Source: Diplosphaera chodatii (lineage: Eukaryota; Chlorophyta; Trebouxiophyceae; Prasiolales; Stichococcaceae). From it: DNA of 64,000 nt. Shown piece by piece: positions 33,901 through 45,613 of this stretch. The notes under the pieces were generated by a model. It saw only the letters and a program-made list of their open reading frames with translations, did not search any database and was not told the origin of the DNA. The stretch is from assembly GCA_032358165.1 (NCBI GenBank), contig JAALGY010000057.1:744001-808000 (forward strand), in the 5' to 3' direction. The stretch's first letter is position 1; the number at the start of each line of letters is the position of its first letter. Both the position numbers and the translations under genes were made by a program.

Positions 33901-34725
33901 CACCCTACTACAGCCCGCAAGACCAGCCGCTGTCTGCCTTCCAGCCCCCTGCACAGCAGGTTGCTTGCATAGCTGCTGTGTCATGAGCCAAGCGATGCAG
34001 CTCCTGACAGAGATCCCTGACAGCGCTCTCTTCGTGCACACCTGCATAATCTCTGGGTGCGCAAGCATCTGAAGCTTTCCTCCTGTCTGCAGCAGCCTCA
34101 GTTTGGCGGAGGCTCCTCAGCACATGGCAGCCACCCGCCGCCGCCGCCGATGCAGCAGTACGGCTATGGCGGCGCGCCGGTGTGTTTGCCGACGTCTCAC
34201 TGCTGATGTGTCAAATCCAGCCATCTGGCTGTTGGCAGTGTCATGCCCAGTGGGCTGGATCAACCATGAGACATACCGGTCGCCTGTTTGCTAGTTTCAT
34301 GTGAAGCTCCTCCACTAACCGGATCGATTTAGCCAGACTCAAGAGCTGCTCTAGACAGCAGATGTCGATGCATGCCCAGCTGAGGTATCCTTGCACACGA
34401 CTGTGCAGGGCCAGCAGCCGCACTACCCCTCCTACGGCACAGGCGGCAGCCCATATGACGCGCAGCCGCAGGCGCCTCAGCCGCAGTACGGGAACCCCTA
34501 CGGTGCTCCCCCGCCGCCGCAGCACAACTCTTACAGCCAGGTGCGTAACTTGCAGCTTGTGTGACCTTCAATGTCCGCAACTTGATCATGAGCATGACGC
34601 AAAACAGGTGTGTGCTGCGAGGCTTGCTGAGTTTCGAGAACTAGTGACAGCGATGCTCGTTGTGACCCATGCAGGCGCCGCCACCTAGTGGCCTGTCAAG
34701 CAATCCGCTGTGGGGTGGCCACTGA
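27918..34725 (+). CDS. ALIX: BRO1-domain protein, ALIX (PDCD6IP) homologue
   Basis: ALIX/BRO1 proteins link ESCRT-I and ESCRT-III in endosomal sorting and membrane scission. Twenty-three exons: 27918-28022, 28220-28320, 28516-28633, 28742-28864, 28986-29167, 29285-29483, 29651-29794, 29977-30095, 30197-30326, 30589-30702, 30933-31096, 31327-31447, 31655-31774, 31898-32000, 32187-32299, 32544-32588, 32776-32885, 33129-33279, 33444-33695, 33870-33959, 34093-34179, 34409-34540 and 34675-34725 (2,874 nt, 957 residues). The BRO1 domain (residues 1 to about 380) has SPIWEYISNTYSVDQ, ASIHFEKAAILFNIAAIASQ, LERLMLAQAQECVFEKAL and RVPAVKDLPAIVSAMLVKPI. A helical V domain follows (HGSAWNRPSS, ERQRQLLGILDEKQAAF, VRDNLSEGLRFYASLQEAL). 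The last ~240 residues are Pro/Gln/Tyr-rich, as in ALIX. TGTAA at 35138-35142 may end the transcript. Confidence 0.95.
33287..33342 (+). repeat. Degenerate CAGGGT/TCAGGGT simple repeat
   Basis: About eight CAGGGT units separated by an occasional T, in the BRO1 intron between the exons ending 33279 and starting 33444. It resembles a degenerate telomere repeat but lacks TTTAGGG units. Confidence 0.75.
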
Positions 34726-35249
34726 GTTGAGGGTTTGCTGCCGACGGTGCAGCCTGATAAACCAAGCATGCTGTGAATATCTCGGAGCTATTGTGTAGTC
34801 ACCTGACAGATCATGAGTGGCAACCTTGATGTGGGCCACGGCAGCTGCTGTACCTGGAAAGCATGCATCGCTGCAGTCGAATGCCAGCGGCTGTGACCAT
34901 ACACGCTGCCGGCCCCGTGCGTGTCTGCTATCCCAACAGTCTCCTTTAGTTTGCACAAGGTGCACAATGGTCCCTTCCTGGCTGTGGAGTGCGTACCCTG
35001 CAAGCGCTTCTGCAGAGTACTGCATATATCACAGCAGTCCAGTCAACCAGGATGCGGTGCCTATGATCAGGAGATTGCAATGCACTCGGATGTTCACAGG
35101 ATCCATCCGAGGACATCACGTGTTGCAAGATCGTGTGTGTAACACCAATGTAGCCTTGAAGTTGCTGACTGTGCTGCATATGTTCTCAGCAGCATACAAG
35201 TCGAGGACGAGTGCAATTGGAGTGTAAGTGTGTGCGCACTACAGGCGCG
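34726..35249. other. Intergenic region, BRO1 3' flank and FMO-like promoter
   Basis: About 520 bp on the same strand as both neighbours. TGTAA at 35138-35142. No coding signal is seen. Confidence 0.5.
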
Positions 35250-38200
35250 ATGCGTGACGGCATTGTGGATGCACCCGGAATGGTGCCATGTGTGAAACCT
35301 CCGATCCAGCGTGTGCTCATCGTTGGCGCGGGTATCGCTGGCCTGTCCTCAGCCCGTGCCCTCCAGAAACAGGGCATTGCCTTCGACATCATAGAGGCGC
35401 AGGCGGATGTGGGGGGTGTTTGGAACTCGGGCTACGCAGGGCTGCGTGCACAAGGTGTGGAGCCCCTTATACATGCCTCCAACTGCACATCATGAGATTC
35501 TGTTGTATGAAGCCACTTATAACAGCGCATGAAGAGCCGCTCATGACAGCGCGTGAAGCGCGGTGCGGGCGAGACGTGCAGCAATATGCATGCTCACACA
35601 TAATGCAGCACCCTGCGATGCACCGCCGGAACCAATGCAAAAGTTGCTGTGAACTGTTCAACGGAAATTTGTCACAACATACGAACATGATGTCATAGGT
35701 CCCTGGTTCATGCTGGCACATCCTTAGTTTGACATGCCCAATGGCAAGCGGCGCTTTGGCGCATACGAGTACCCAAGTGGCAAAGGTAGGGACAGACTGC
35801 GGTCTGGAACATTGGACGTGCAGCTTAGATTAGCCATATGCGTTGCAGTCAACAAGTACGGAGATAGTCGAGGCGCGTTGCATTGGTATGTACCCTGTGG
35901 TTGTCGCTCTTACGAGTGAGATCCAAGGTATCGAGAAACGGCCAATCAAGCTGACATTGTGGGTTGATCACAGCATTGCGCGAGTACTTGAGGGCGCTGG
36001 CGGAGCATTTCGATCTGCGAAGGCATCTCCGTTGCAGCACACGGCTCGAGCGGCTGGAGCGGCGCAGCACTGGCGATGCAGGTATGATTTCATCACCTGA
36101 CAACTTACATGGTAGTGGTGGCTCCACAGCGTTGACTGAACCAATCCCATCTTCAGTGCCTGCAGTACGCCATCCGCCGGTTGTGCATCCCAGCTGGAAC
36201 GAAGAACGCAAGCCATCACACGCTTGATGGCAATGCTGCCACAGGGTGGCGCGCCATCTGCTCAGACACCAGCGGCTGCGGCGGCGCCAGGGAGCCCATC
36301 GTCTATGAGGCCGACTTCGTGATCATGAGCACCGGCAACTTCAGCCGCCCCTCGCTTCCGCGCTCCTATAAGGCCTGGCTCCACTGCCCCGAGTCGTTCC
36401 ATCCCTGCAGTTTTGCAGACAGCATAGAAGTGTGCATGTGTGTACTGTTTGAAGACGAGATCGCCTGCCATGTCTCAGCAGCACGCAAACGTTCTCTGCA
36501 CTTGTGCGTGCAGCAGGCCCTTGACCCTGCCCATCTGCCAACTGAACAGGACATGGACCGATTCAAAGGCAAGATCATCCCGGGCCGCATGCTGTACGAC
36601 AGGTCGCTGCTCAAGGGCAAGCGGGTGCTCGTGCTCGGCGGCGGCAAGACCTCGTGCGGTCCCTTTGCACACCCCCTTGTCATGGCACGGCTCTGCACGG
36701 TATCTTGCGTGCATGCATGCCAGTCACCATGTCCACCGCACGATAAAGTGAGTTGCAAGCTTGGTAAGCTGAGCCGCTGCACTTAGCTGCTGGCACATCT
36801 GCTCTGGCAGGCGGGCATGACTGTGGGTGCTGCCATCGTGCTGCAGGCACGACATGGGCATGGCAGCAGTGGATGCTGGAGCCAGCAAGGTCGTCAACAT
36901 CCTGCGGCGGGTACAACCCTTTGCTTTGGTGCCATGGCAACAGTCTTGATGCTCAGTTGCGCAGGCACTGACAGCATCACATACCAAAGTGTCTTGGTCA
37001 GCAAGTCCGCAACGGCATCCCACCCGATAACGTGCAGACTCCTTGCATGCTTGCAGGTATCCAACACATTCGCTGACTCCGCACCATGCTGTTGCAACAG
37101 GCGCACTGGGCGGTGCCGGAGAATATCCTGGGGGTGCTGCCCTTTATCTACATCAGCCACACTCGGCTGGCCGCCTTCCTGCTGCCCAAATTCTACAGTA
37201 CGGTACGGGTTGACATAAGTTTTACTTCGACGTACATTCACCACGCTCAAGAGTTGTTGACCACTTCCCCACTCCACCAAACATGATCAGCAACAGGAAT
37301 GTCTGATGCGTACTACAGGCTGCGCTGCCATGGGGCATGGAGGCAGTCAAGAACGTTGCATGGCGCACCTGGTGGAGAATAGCGGGCTTCGCCTGCAAGG
37401 TCACACTTGGGTGAGGCTCGCCTGTGCTATTGACTGCCTCGGTGCAGGCTCGTGTGTTATGTTGTAGATGCGTATTTCATGACACCGATGCATGATTGAT
37501 TGTGCACACTGTCTCGATATGCTGCGCAGTATGGCGGGCCCGTTGCTGCCGACGCCAGAACAGGAGCCGCTGGCAGACCAGTATGTGGGCGGACTTGCCG
37601 GCAGCCCGCGGTTCTACAACATGGCGAACCAGGGTCGCATCCAGCCCATCATCGGTGAGGCATTACTTCCATTGCTCATTCACAGCGCTCCGGAAGCCTA
37701 AGCCTGACCATTGCACGACCGGCACGGAGAGCGAGCCACTGGCAAACTGATTTGCCATTCCTTCGGTCCACAGTATGAATGTACATCTCACCCTGTTTCT
37801 GGTCCCTTTTGCCAGGCGATGTCGATCGCTTCACCGGCGACAGCGTCATCACCAAAGGTGGCACTGAGGTCGGACCCTTCGATGTCGTTGTGGCAGCCAC
37901 CGGCTACGAGCGGGCCTATGACTACCTGCCTGCAAAGGTGCGGCAATAATATGGCAGTGCCGATATCATGGCATGATAATGGCATGATAGTCATGCAGGA
38001 GCTGTCACACCAAATCAACGGACACTGTGGCCTGTTGCACTCTAAGCGCTGCAGACCCATGCTGTAGCACGCCTCCCGACCCGACATTCCACACTGCCTT
38101 GTGTCGGCAGGAGAAGGCGGCGCTGGGGATAGAGGAGGACGGCCTGTGGCTGTTCCGCTGTGTGCTGCCGCCACGCGTGCCAGTGAGTATGCTTGCTGCT

Positions 38201-39850
38201 GAGCAGCAGTGCACAGAGATCACACTGCCATGAGATACCAGACTGTAAGCTTTGTTGCACGTGAGACGACAAGCGTCACAAGTCTTGCATGTCGTGTGCC
38301 GCAGGGGCTCGCATTTGTGGGCTCCAATGTAGTGAGTTTCAGCGACTGGGTGATCAGCGGCTGCCAGTCCGAGTGGCTTGCTCGCGCAATGGTGGTGCGT
38401 GCTGCTGGTGGCTGCGCAGTGCGGGCATCTGATGTGGTTGCTGGCACGGTGGCCGACTCATTGCGCCTGACAGAGTTTGGCCACACCCAGCAATGATGAC
38501 AATGTTGTTGTCCCATGGCGAGTGGCAGGTTGCATGTGCATTTAGTTCACGACGCGGCAGTTCGACACGTGCTGCCTCCCTGCATTGCGACTTGACATCG
38601 TTATTGCACCAACAGGCACACCCTCATGCGCTGCAGGGGAAGATGCTGCTGCCAGGGGTGGGCGACCAGGAGGCGGATGTGGCTGCGTTTCGCGCATGGA
38701 AGCGCAGCTTTGCGCCCCCTGGCAACAACCGCGCTGCCAACCTCATGGTGCGAAACTCAGTTGGGCATTGAAGTTTGATTTCTCGAGGTCACCCGGCAAC
38801 CACTGAGTCGACACCCTCGTTGAGCATCGCTCTGTCCTTTCGCTGCGAGTTGTGATGTTGGCCCGTGCATGTGGAAGTGCCTGTGCGCTATCCGGTGACC
38901 CTGCGCCGCCGCTGCCTTACCGATGTTGTGCGCGGTGCAGATTTTGCAAGGGGTAGCTCTGCCGTTGGATCCGCCACGAATATGTTATGCCTGTTATGCT
39001 GAACACTGCACACGTAGGAAGTTTTTGGGTGTCACACTGTGTGCACTGCTGTGCAGCTGCACATGACCGACTACATCGAGCAGCTCATCAGCGACATGGG
39101 CCTTTCAACACGACTTCGGGTATGTTCCCTCGAATCCCATGCATTAATACTCTACCATGTTGCAGCAGACTGCCAGCCAACAATTCGTATTGCGCTGCTA
39201 TGAACATCAACTACCAAACAAAACCCTCCTGAAGGCACATGTACCGAGCCATTGCAATCTCTTTCGGACGGCAGCCACAAGACGCCTACTCTCTCTTCTG
39301 CGCAGGGTTTCAACGTGTTTGCAGAGAACTTCCTGCCGCTGCAGCCGCACCACTACCGCCATGTGTTTGAGGCAGCCACTCTGGAGCAGCAGGTGTTGTC
39401 ATCTAGGCCAAGCATGCCAGGACCCATGGTCTTTGGAATAACTTCATGTTGTTTGCCAAATCAGACATGTCGATAGGCGCCTGGGCATCCGAAAGCTGAG
39501 ATTTCCAACATTGGCAGCGAGACACAGGTCCTTTCCATGCTGCAGGGCAAAGGCAAGCCACCGCCATTGCACGTCATCCCTGTACACCGTGTATCAGAGG
39601 CTGATACAGCCGTCAGCGGCTCCTCGCAGAAAGTGAGCGGTTGCCTGCTGGTGATGGCCGCTGGGCTTGACGTCCTTGTTATTTTGACATCCATGGCTCA
39701 GTTGGCTTGATGATACTGCAAGCGGCACGGTCATGACAACTGAAACTGAGCTGCCTGCACTTGCAGATTACCATGCCATATGGTGGCATCCCAGTCAAGG
39801 ACGTGCACAGCTCCAACGTGTTGGTGACAGGTGGTCTAGCTGCCGTCTGA
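35250..39850 (+). CDS. Flavin-containing monooxygenase-like oxidoreductase
   Basis: FMO-superfamily flavoproteins use FAD, NADPH and oxygen to oxygenate soft nucleophiles. Seventeen exons: 35250-35456, 35728-35785, 35974-36081, 36194-36429, 36517-36653, 36847-36910, 37101-37202, 37319-37410, 37530-37654, 37816-37937, 38111-38182, 38305-38391, 38637-38747, 39057-39119, 39306-39392, 39477-39632 and 39767-39850 (1,911 nt, 636 residues). The FAD Rossmann motif GAGIAG is at about residue 26 (VLIVGAGIAGLSSARALQ). An EADFVIMSTGNFSRP segment and a second nucleotide-binding loop VLVLGGGKTSHDM (about 240-251) follow, then VVVAATGYE (about 401-409). The FMO signature FxGxxxHxxxY is altered: DRFKGKIIPGRMLYD has Pro near the His position. 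Substrate unknown. The first donor (35456/35457) has an alternative 2 nt earlier that breaks frame, and a small exon in the first intron could be missing. Exons 16-17 rest on splice phase only. Confidence 0.82.
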
Positions 39851-40571
39851 GTGCTTCTCGGTATTGACCATGTATGTGGGAGACAGAGCCGTGTGGTGGC
39901 CCACTGCACTGATGTGAATACTTCGCTGAGAAGCTGGTGACAGGAAGTTACACACCGTACTGTCAAATGGAAGCAACCTAGAAGAATTGAATAAAACCTG
40001 GACCTCATGTGTCATGCTGTCATTACCACCTCTATGAACCCTAGGGCTGGCAAGCAAACAGCGCAAAAACCGATGTCAAGCACATACTGTGGTGGCATGT
40101 GGTAACAGTGAACGTGTGAACCAACCATACACAGTAAACTTCAGGCCGCAGCGTGGTTGCACAGCAGGCACGTGCAAGGAGCACCTTGCATGCACGTCCA
40201 CCTGACATACATGTGGTGCTCTGCACCATTGTTATAAGCACATCCTCACAAATCCGTGCCTCCTCTCAGATTATGTTGAGCTTGGTTTGCCTGCTTAGTA
40301 CTGGCACCAGCAGGCCAAGTGCGTTTGGGGCACGTCTCTTCAGGCCGCCACCACTGCGCGCTAGCACCCCAAGGGCCTTGAGGGCCTGCTGGGGCGCCCT
40401 GCGTGCTTCAGTCTGCATGTCGCCACGTCCTGCTGCCCGTCCCCCTCCCGGCTGCAGCACTGCCCAGCATGCGGAAGGAATGCTTGCGCGCTGGGCTGCA
40501 TGTAGCTGCCACTAGACATGCTGCTCGCTGGGCGTCCCGCCTGCGCTTCATGTGGCAGGCAGGGTGGCTGC
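39851..40571. other. Intergenic region between convergent genes
   Basis: About 720 bp between facing stop codons. TTACA at 39948-39952 is TGTAA on the minus strand and could end the phosphatase-like transcript. No coding exon is supported. Confidence 0.5.
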
Positions 40572-42550
40572 TCATCGCACGCGGGGGAAGGCGCCACGGC
40601 GCAGCCAGATGCCGTCGCCGGACCGCACCACATACTGCGACTCCACCACCGAAAAGGTGTCCTGCAGTCAGCATGCACGGTTGACCGTCAGATGTGGCTC
40701 GCATGCAGGCAGCACCTGCGGTCATGAGATTTCGCAGCCTACAAGCATATGTTGCACCAGCATTGCAGACGACGTGCACGTGCTGCTGCCAATCTGGTGG
40801 CCGGACTCCGCTGCTTGCGGCTGCAGGTTTGCATGATTGCAATGAAAAGGCGGCAGTGAATTAGGGTTTAGGGTTTGACACGCACCAGCATGAGGTGCTT
40901 GTCGGTGGTGCGGCCGCCGCGCGCCGTCAGCCGCAGCACCCGCTGCGCGTGCGGCCCCGCGCTGCCCACCTGCACCAGCGGCAGTCCACAGGTCTGAGAC
41001 ACAAATTGAGATATTGTGACAAGCGGGCACACAGGCTAAGGTGCGCTGCGCGATGCTGACGATCAGGGCGACTGCTCTCGGTACAGTGCAGAGGCCGCAG
41101 CAGTGGTCTGACACATTGCAATATGGAGCTGAGCAGGTGCCCACAGGCCCGTTGTAGATGTGTGCTGCGGGGTGTGACAAGATATTGTGGCGAAGAGAGA
41201 AGGACCATGGATGGCACACCTTGATTTGAGAGATGGTGGGTGCAGACCACCGCCATGCCTCTGACCGGCAGCCGATGCGCTGCCAGCGCATCAGCTGCAG
41301 CACGAACGCCGCGTTGGGGCACACCCGCCGCACCTAAGGCCAGGGGGCAGGGCAGTCAGATGGCAGACTCAGCTCCTGCAGCATCGCTGCTGCAGCACAC
41401 TATGCGACCGCAAGGGCGGCACATCGGCAGCTGGTGGAAGTGTGCATTATTAGAGCAGGTGCTGCATTTCCAAGTCTTGAGGCATGCACAAGAAGAATGT
41501 AGCTTGTGGCAGGTACCGCCAGCAAGCCTCATGGTTCACTGACGGCATCGAAAGGCGCACATTGTTGACCGCGTCAAAGGCCTGCAGCCAGCTGATGTCT
41601 TCCTTCCACATCAGGAACGCCATCACTACCGCGGCTGCCGGTGACCGTCCTTCGCTGCAGTGTATCAGCACGCCGCCTGCAAATGCCAACGACGATCTTG
41701 ATTTGCTCAGGTACGTGCACACACACAGTGTATGTCAACAGGGCTCACCCCGGCATGTCGCAGTGTTTGCCAGGCTATGAGGCTGGCGACACCTGAAATT
41801 TCTCACGACAGAGCTGGCTTGTGTCGATGCATGTCAAACGTACCTGCTTCGCAGCCAGCATTGATGAAGCTGAGCACTTTGGGCGACACCGCCTGTGACA
41901 GCAGGTCGTCTCGCAGACCGTCCTGCACCGCGATGCTCTTGTAGATCATGCACTGCGGGTATTTTCTTTGCCGTGTGCCGACCTGCATGGTGGCAGGCAC
42001 GGTCAAACGATCAGTAAGTACGAAAGTGCAACTGGCAGCTGTGGCGTAGCATTCATCTGCAGCGCGCAGTGCCTGGCTCTGCCAAGATGCGACTGCGATA
42101 TGGGACATATGCACAACTTGGAGTGCTTTAAGCTGTGTTACACTGCGCGACGCACCTGCAGGACGTGGCTGATGCAGGAGCTCTGCAGCACTGCAAAGGG
42201 GGCACTCTCAGCCCGCTGGTCCCCGATCCACAGGCCCGGCCGCACCCGCTGCAAAACAGGTTGCAACTGTATCGAGACGTTGCTTGCGATAGCCTGGTGC
42301 CTGGCGTTGCCAGTGACATCGTCCGAAAAGCGACATGTCACCCCTGACTACCCGCTGCCCAGGCTGTACTGCAATGGCCAGCCTCGGGTGCTCGCACCTG
42401 CATGGGAGCCGACTTGTCGTTCTGGTAGAAGTGCGCCTTCTCTTTCTCATAGTCCGCATCGGAGCCCGGGTCCATGCTCGTCGTGCTGGCTGCGCTGGAA
42501 AAGTAGGACTCGCTGCCATGCTCGCCCAGCTGCAGCGTCGCCGTGCACAT
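40572..42550 (-). CDS. Dual-specificity-phosphatase-like protein with altered active site
   Basis: Seven exons: 42550-42398, 42248-42156, 41982-41844, 41676-41540, 41333-41220, 40993-40886 and 40661-40572 (834 nt, 277 residues). The DSP fold is recognisable: RVRPGLWIGDQRAESAPFAV, SCISHVLQVG, YKSIAVQDGLRDDLLSQAV (candidate general-acid Asp), LSFINAG, then GGVLIHCSEGRSPAAAVVMA and CPNAAFVLQLMRWQ. Active DSPs have HCx5R; here Cys is followed by S-E-G-R-S-P, so the sixth residue is Pro (CCG) where the phosphate-binding Arg belongs. PHS1-like plant DSPs have CxEGRSR at this place. The protein should therefore be a weak or dead enzyme unless this is a base error (CGG to CCG). A C-terminal ~65-residue extension (QVGSAGPHAQRVLRL, DTFSVVESQYVVRSG) is not part of the core fold and I do not recognise it. 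The start ATG at 42550 opens an acidic, Ser-rich N-terminus. Confidence 0.85.
40859..40877 (+). repeat. Short interstitial telomere-like motif (TTTAGGG type)
   Basis: AATTAGGGTTTAGGGTTTG, two TTAGGG-type units, in an intron of the phosphatase-like gene, 9 bp outside the exon at 40886-40993. Confidence 0.7.
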
Positions 42551-43234
42551 GGCTCCGCCTGGGGGGCCGCAGCTGGAGCTAGGCGTCAGAGCCGCAGACC
42601 TCCGGCCTTGGTTGTGGCGCCTACCGCCGCTGGGCGGGCCGTAAGAGGCCTACAACCCGCGAGTCGGTTTCGCGCTGGTGCTGGCTGCTGCCTGCTGCGC
42701 GGCACACATGCACCACTGCAGGTCCTAGATCAGAGACTGAAAGGGTACACAGCAGCGCCGGCGGCGACGTTTGGGCTGTGTCTGCGCTGCGGCGAGGTTA
42801 TACGTTATCAGGATGCAGGCTGTCACCGCTGCCTGAAGTTATCCCCTTTGTGCTGGGACGCGGTCGCAAGCGCAAGCTATGTTCATGTACAACCTCCTCT
42901 AGTGCTTGCCGCGACGCGTCTGGAGTGTGTGTGCCGGTGTAGAGACCAACGGCACGTGAAATACCAAATCTCGTGAGACAGTTGGGAGCCGAAGTTGGGA
43001 TTACCCAATCAGCACGTGACGTTTTTCCACCTTCCACCTTCCAAATGGCTTCCCCCTCAAGCCAACGTGCACGCGGCCTGTTTCGATCTTCCTGCCTTGC
43101 TGCATGAGACCATGCCACTCGGGCCTCGATCTTGGGGACACTTGAGTTGTCGCCCTCTGTTCAATGATACTAAGCTACAGGCGGCACTTTCTGGTGGAGA
43201 CAATTGGCAAAAAGCTTGGCGCGACCGCCTGCGC
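42551..43234. other. Intergenic region, phosphatase-like promoter and eIF2-beta 3' flank
   Basis: About 680 bp between two minus-strand genes. Open stretches on the plus strand lack family similarity. A near-tandem CCACCTTCCACCTTCC lies at 43028-43043. Confidence 0.5.
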
Positions 43235-45613
43235 TTATGCCTTCGGCCTCCTTGTTGTCCTGGCCACAAAACCGGCCTGCAGCACACAGCGTACATGTTG
43301 TTGCACGCACAAATGTACCAGCACCGGGTTGCTGTAATATCCGCTGGACCCGGCAAGCAGCACAGCACAGTTAGAGAGGCATGCGCTCACCTTGATGGCT
43401 GCCACTGTCCGCGATGCGCCACACTGCTGGCACCGCAGAAACATGATACGCGTGCCTGCAGGGAGCAGCTCACTTGGATGCGCCAAGAATCTGTGGCCAA
43501 GGTCACCTGTGATGCTATCTGCAAACGGCAGCGCATGCATGGTGTGGCTGACTGACGCTTGTTGCACAACGGCAGCAAGTAGTCACCTGCATCACGATCC
43601 AACAGCGTGTCTGGCGATTTGCAGCTGGCGCACAGCACATACTCGTTCATGTACCGCCGGATGACATTCTCGAAGCCCTTGGGCAGGAAACGCCCCTTGA
43701 CAATCAGCCGCTGCTGCCCGTCCAGGTTGCCACTTGTACCAAGCTCCTGTGGAAAAGCACATGCACAGCTGTGCAAACACTAGACAGGGCGTCAACCTGC
43801 GATTTATTACAGCATGAAGCTTGACGGCATCTCAAGTGTGGCCTGTCTACTCTTGTTCAGTTTTGCCATCTCACTGGTAGCCACGCAGCCACAGACCACC
43901 GTCTTCTGTTCGCTCACCGCAAGCAGGAAGGCCATGCAGTGCTCCTGGCTGCGGTTCATTGCGCGGCACAGCTCCGGGAAGTTGGTGAACACCGTCTTCT
44001 TGGTTCCTTCACGAGCCACCTGGGAGGGACACCGGAGTGTTCAGCAGCTGGCAGGATCCGCAGCTTGATGTTGGGCAGCCCTGCATGCTTCGACCCGTGC
44101 CTCGCTGCTGGCTGAAGCAGAGCATGCGGAAAATGGGTAAAATTGTTGTGACATTCAATTGCAAATGCCAGGTGTTGTGGCAAGATGCACTAGTGCACCT
44201 GCGGCGGCTTGAGGAGTGTGCGGCTGGCGCGCCCCGTCAGGCTGGGGTTCTGCTGCCTGAGGATGCCGAACACGCGGTCTGCAGGTGACAAGAGGCCGAG
44301 TCTTAGAATGCAGATTGAATCAGCAGCCTGCCTTGTACAAGCACGTATGTTTCCGACGGGGTTGATGCGGCTCAGGAATTAAAACAAAGATTTAGATCAA
44401 CACGTTTGCGGGCTAGTTACACCCGCATCAGCATTTGATGGTACGTTTCTCATCATCGCCACACCAGTCTGTCACCTACCACTCCTCATGCACTGTAAGC
44501 AGCAAAGGTCATGCAAGCTGGCTGTACTCGTGCAGACACTGCAGTCTGCACCAGATAGCAGCACAGGGAACGACGGCTGCAGTGCAGCCCCACCGAGTTT
44601 CGGACCCACCCAGCAGCTCCTCGTATTTGTAGTCCCGCTTGTCGTCGCCCTCCCAGGGCAGCCCGGAGCCGCCGCCGCCGCCGCCCTCCTTGTCACCCTC
44701 CCGCGCCTCCCCCTCCTCATCCAGCGCCTCCCCAAACTCCGCGTCGTCACGCTGCAGGAAGAGAAACCAGCAGAAATCAGGCCATGCCAACATCTGCGCA
44801 TTGAACTGAGCGATGCACTGCATACCCAGGGCCATGGCAGCTCCAGATTGTCAGGCTGTAGACCAGCAGCAGACTTGGACGCATTGGCGGTAGGCTATGG
44901 CTTGCAGCACTCAGCACTGTGGCATGCTATAGTGGGGCAGGAGGCCCTCCACAACCACAGCCGCACAACTGAGGGGCCAGTCAAGCAACCGTTGAGGAGG
45001 TTGTAAACACCTTTGGCTTCTTCTTTTTCTTCTTCTTGGTGAGACCGAGGTCAAGGTCGCCTGCTGGCTCTGCATCGTCTGCCGGAGCCGCGCCGTCCTC
45101 GCCCAGCATAGCGTCCTGCATGTTGCACGAATTGGAATGTGACGAATGCGGACTGGTCTGCCTTGGACCATCGCCACCATATAGTGCTGTTCTGGACACT
45201 GCTGACGACAGCCTGGGCAGTATCATATCTGGCATACACAGTACACCCACAGAGCTCACCGCATCCTCTAGCACGACCTTCTTCTTCTTCTTTTTCTTCT
45301 TGTCGCCCAGGTTGAGCTCTGTGTCGTCCACTGCAGACAGCACAGGATGCAGAAATGAGTGGCCCTGACGGGCATGATGCCGACCCACAGAAGCAGAGCG
45401 CATGATGTGCAGGCTGATGACAGCAGGCGTCTGAGCGGCCCGTTTCGTGTCAGGCTGCATGCAACATTTCCACTGACACGCCTGCATACGGCTACTCCAA
45501 CCAGCAGCAGCGTACATGCATATGCACCAGCTTATCGCGTGCGGCAAATCACCTTTCAGCTCCTCCAGCTTCTCTGCGACGCTTGGTGCCGCCTCGTCGC
45601 CCTGCAGATACAT
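43235..45613 (-). CDS. EIF2B-like (eIF2 beta): Translation initiation factor eIF2 subunit beta
   Basis: eIF2-beta is part of the GTP-binding complex that delivers initiator Met-tRNA to the ribosome and contacts eIF5 and eIF2B through lysine blocks. Nine exons: 45613-45553, 45330-45260, 45115-45011, 44751-44610, 44278-44199, 44019-43918, 43746-43587, 43455-43391 and 43276-43235 (828 nt, 275 residues). Two lysine-rich blocks are present ([12 protein letters not shown] and [11 protein letters not shown]), then [59 protein letters not shown] and [14 protein letters not shown]. The C-terminal zinc ribbon has both pairs, CASC and CQQC, and the protein ends [13 protein letters not shown]. The start at 45613 ([11 protein letters not shown]) is the first ATG in frame but lies where a 3' splice site (CTGCAG) also occurs, so a short upstream exon with the real start is possible. 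Confidence 0.93.

Noticed and set aside
35457..35727. Extra exon in the first FMO intron
   Set aside because: No stretch has both family similarity and phase-compatible splice sites, though a small exon cannot be excluded.
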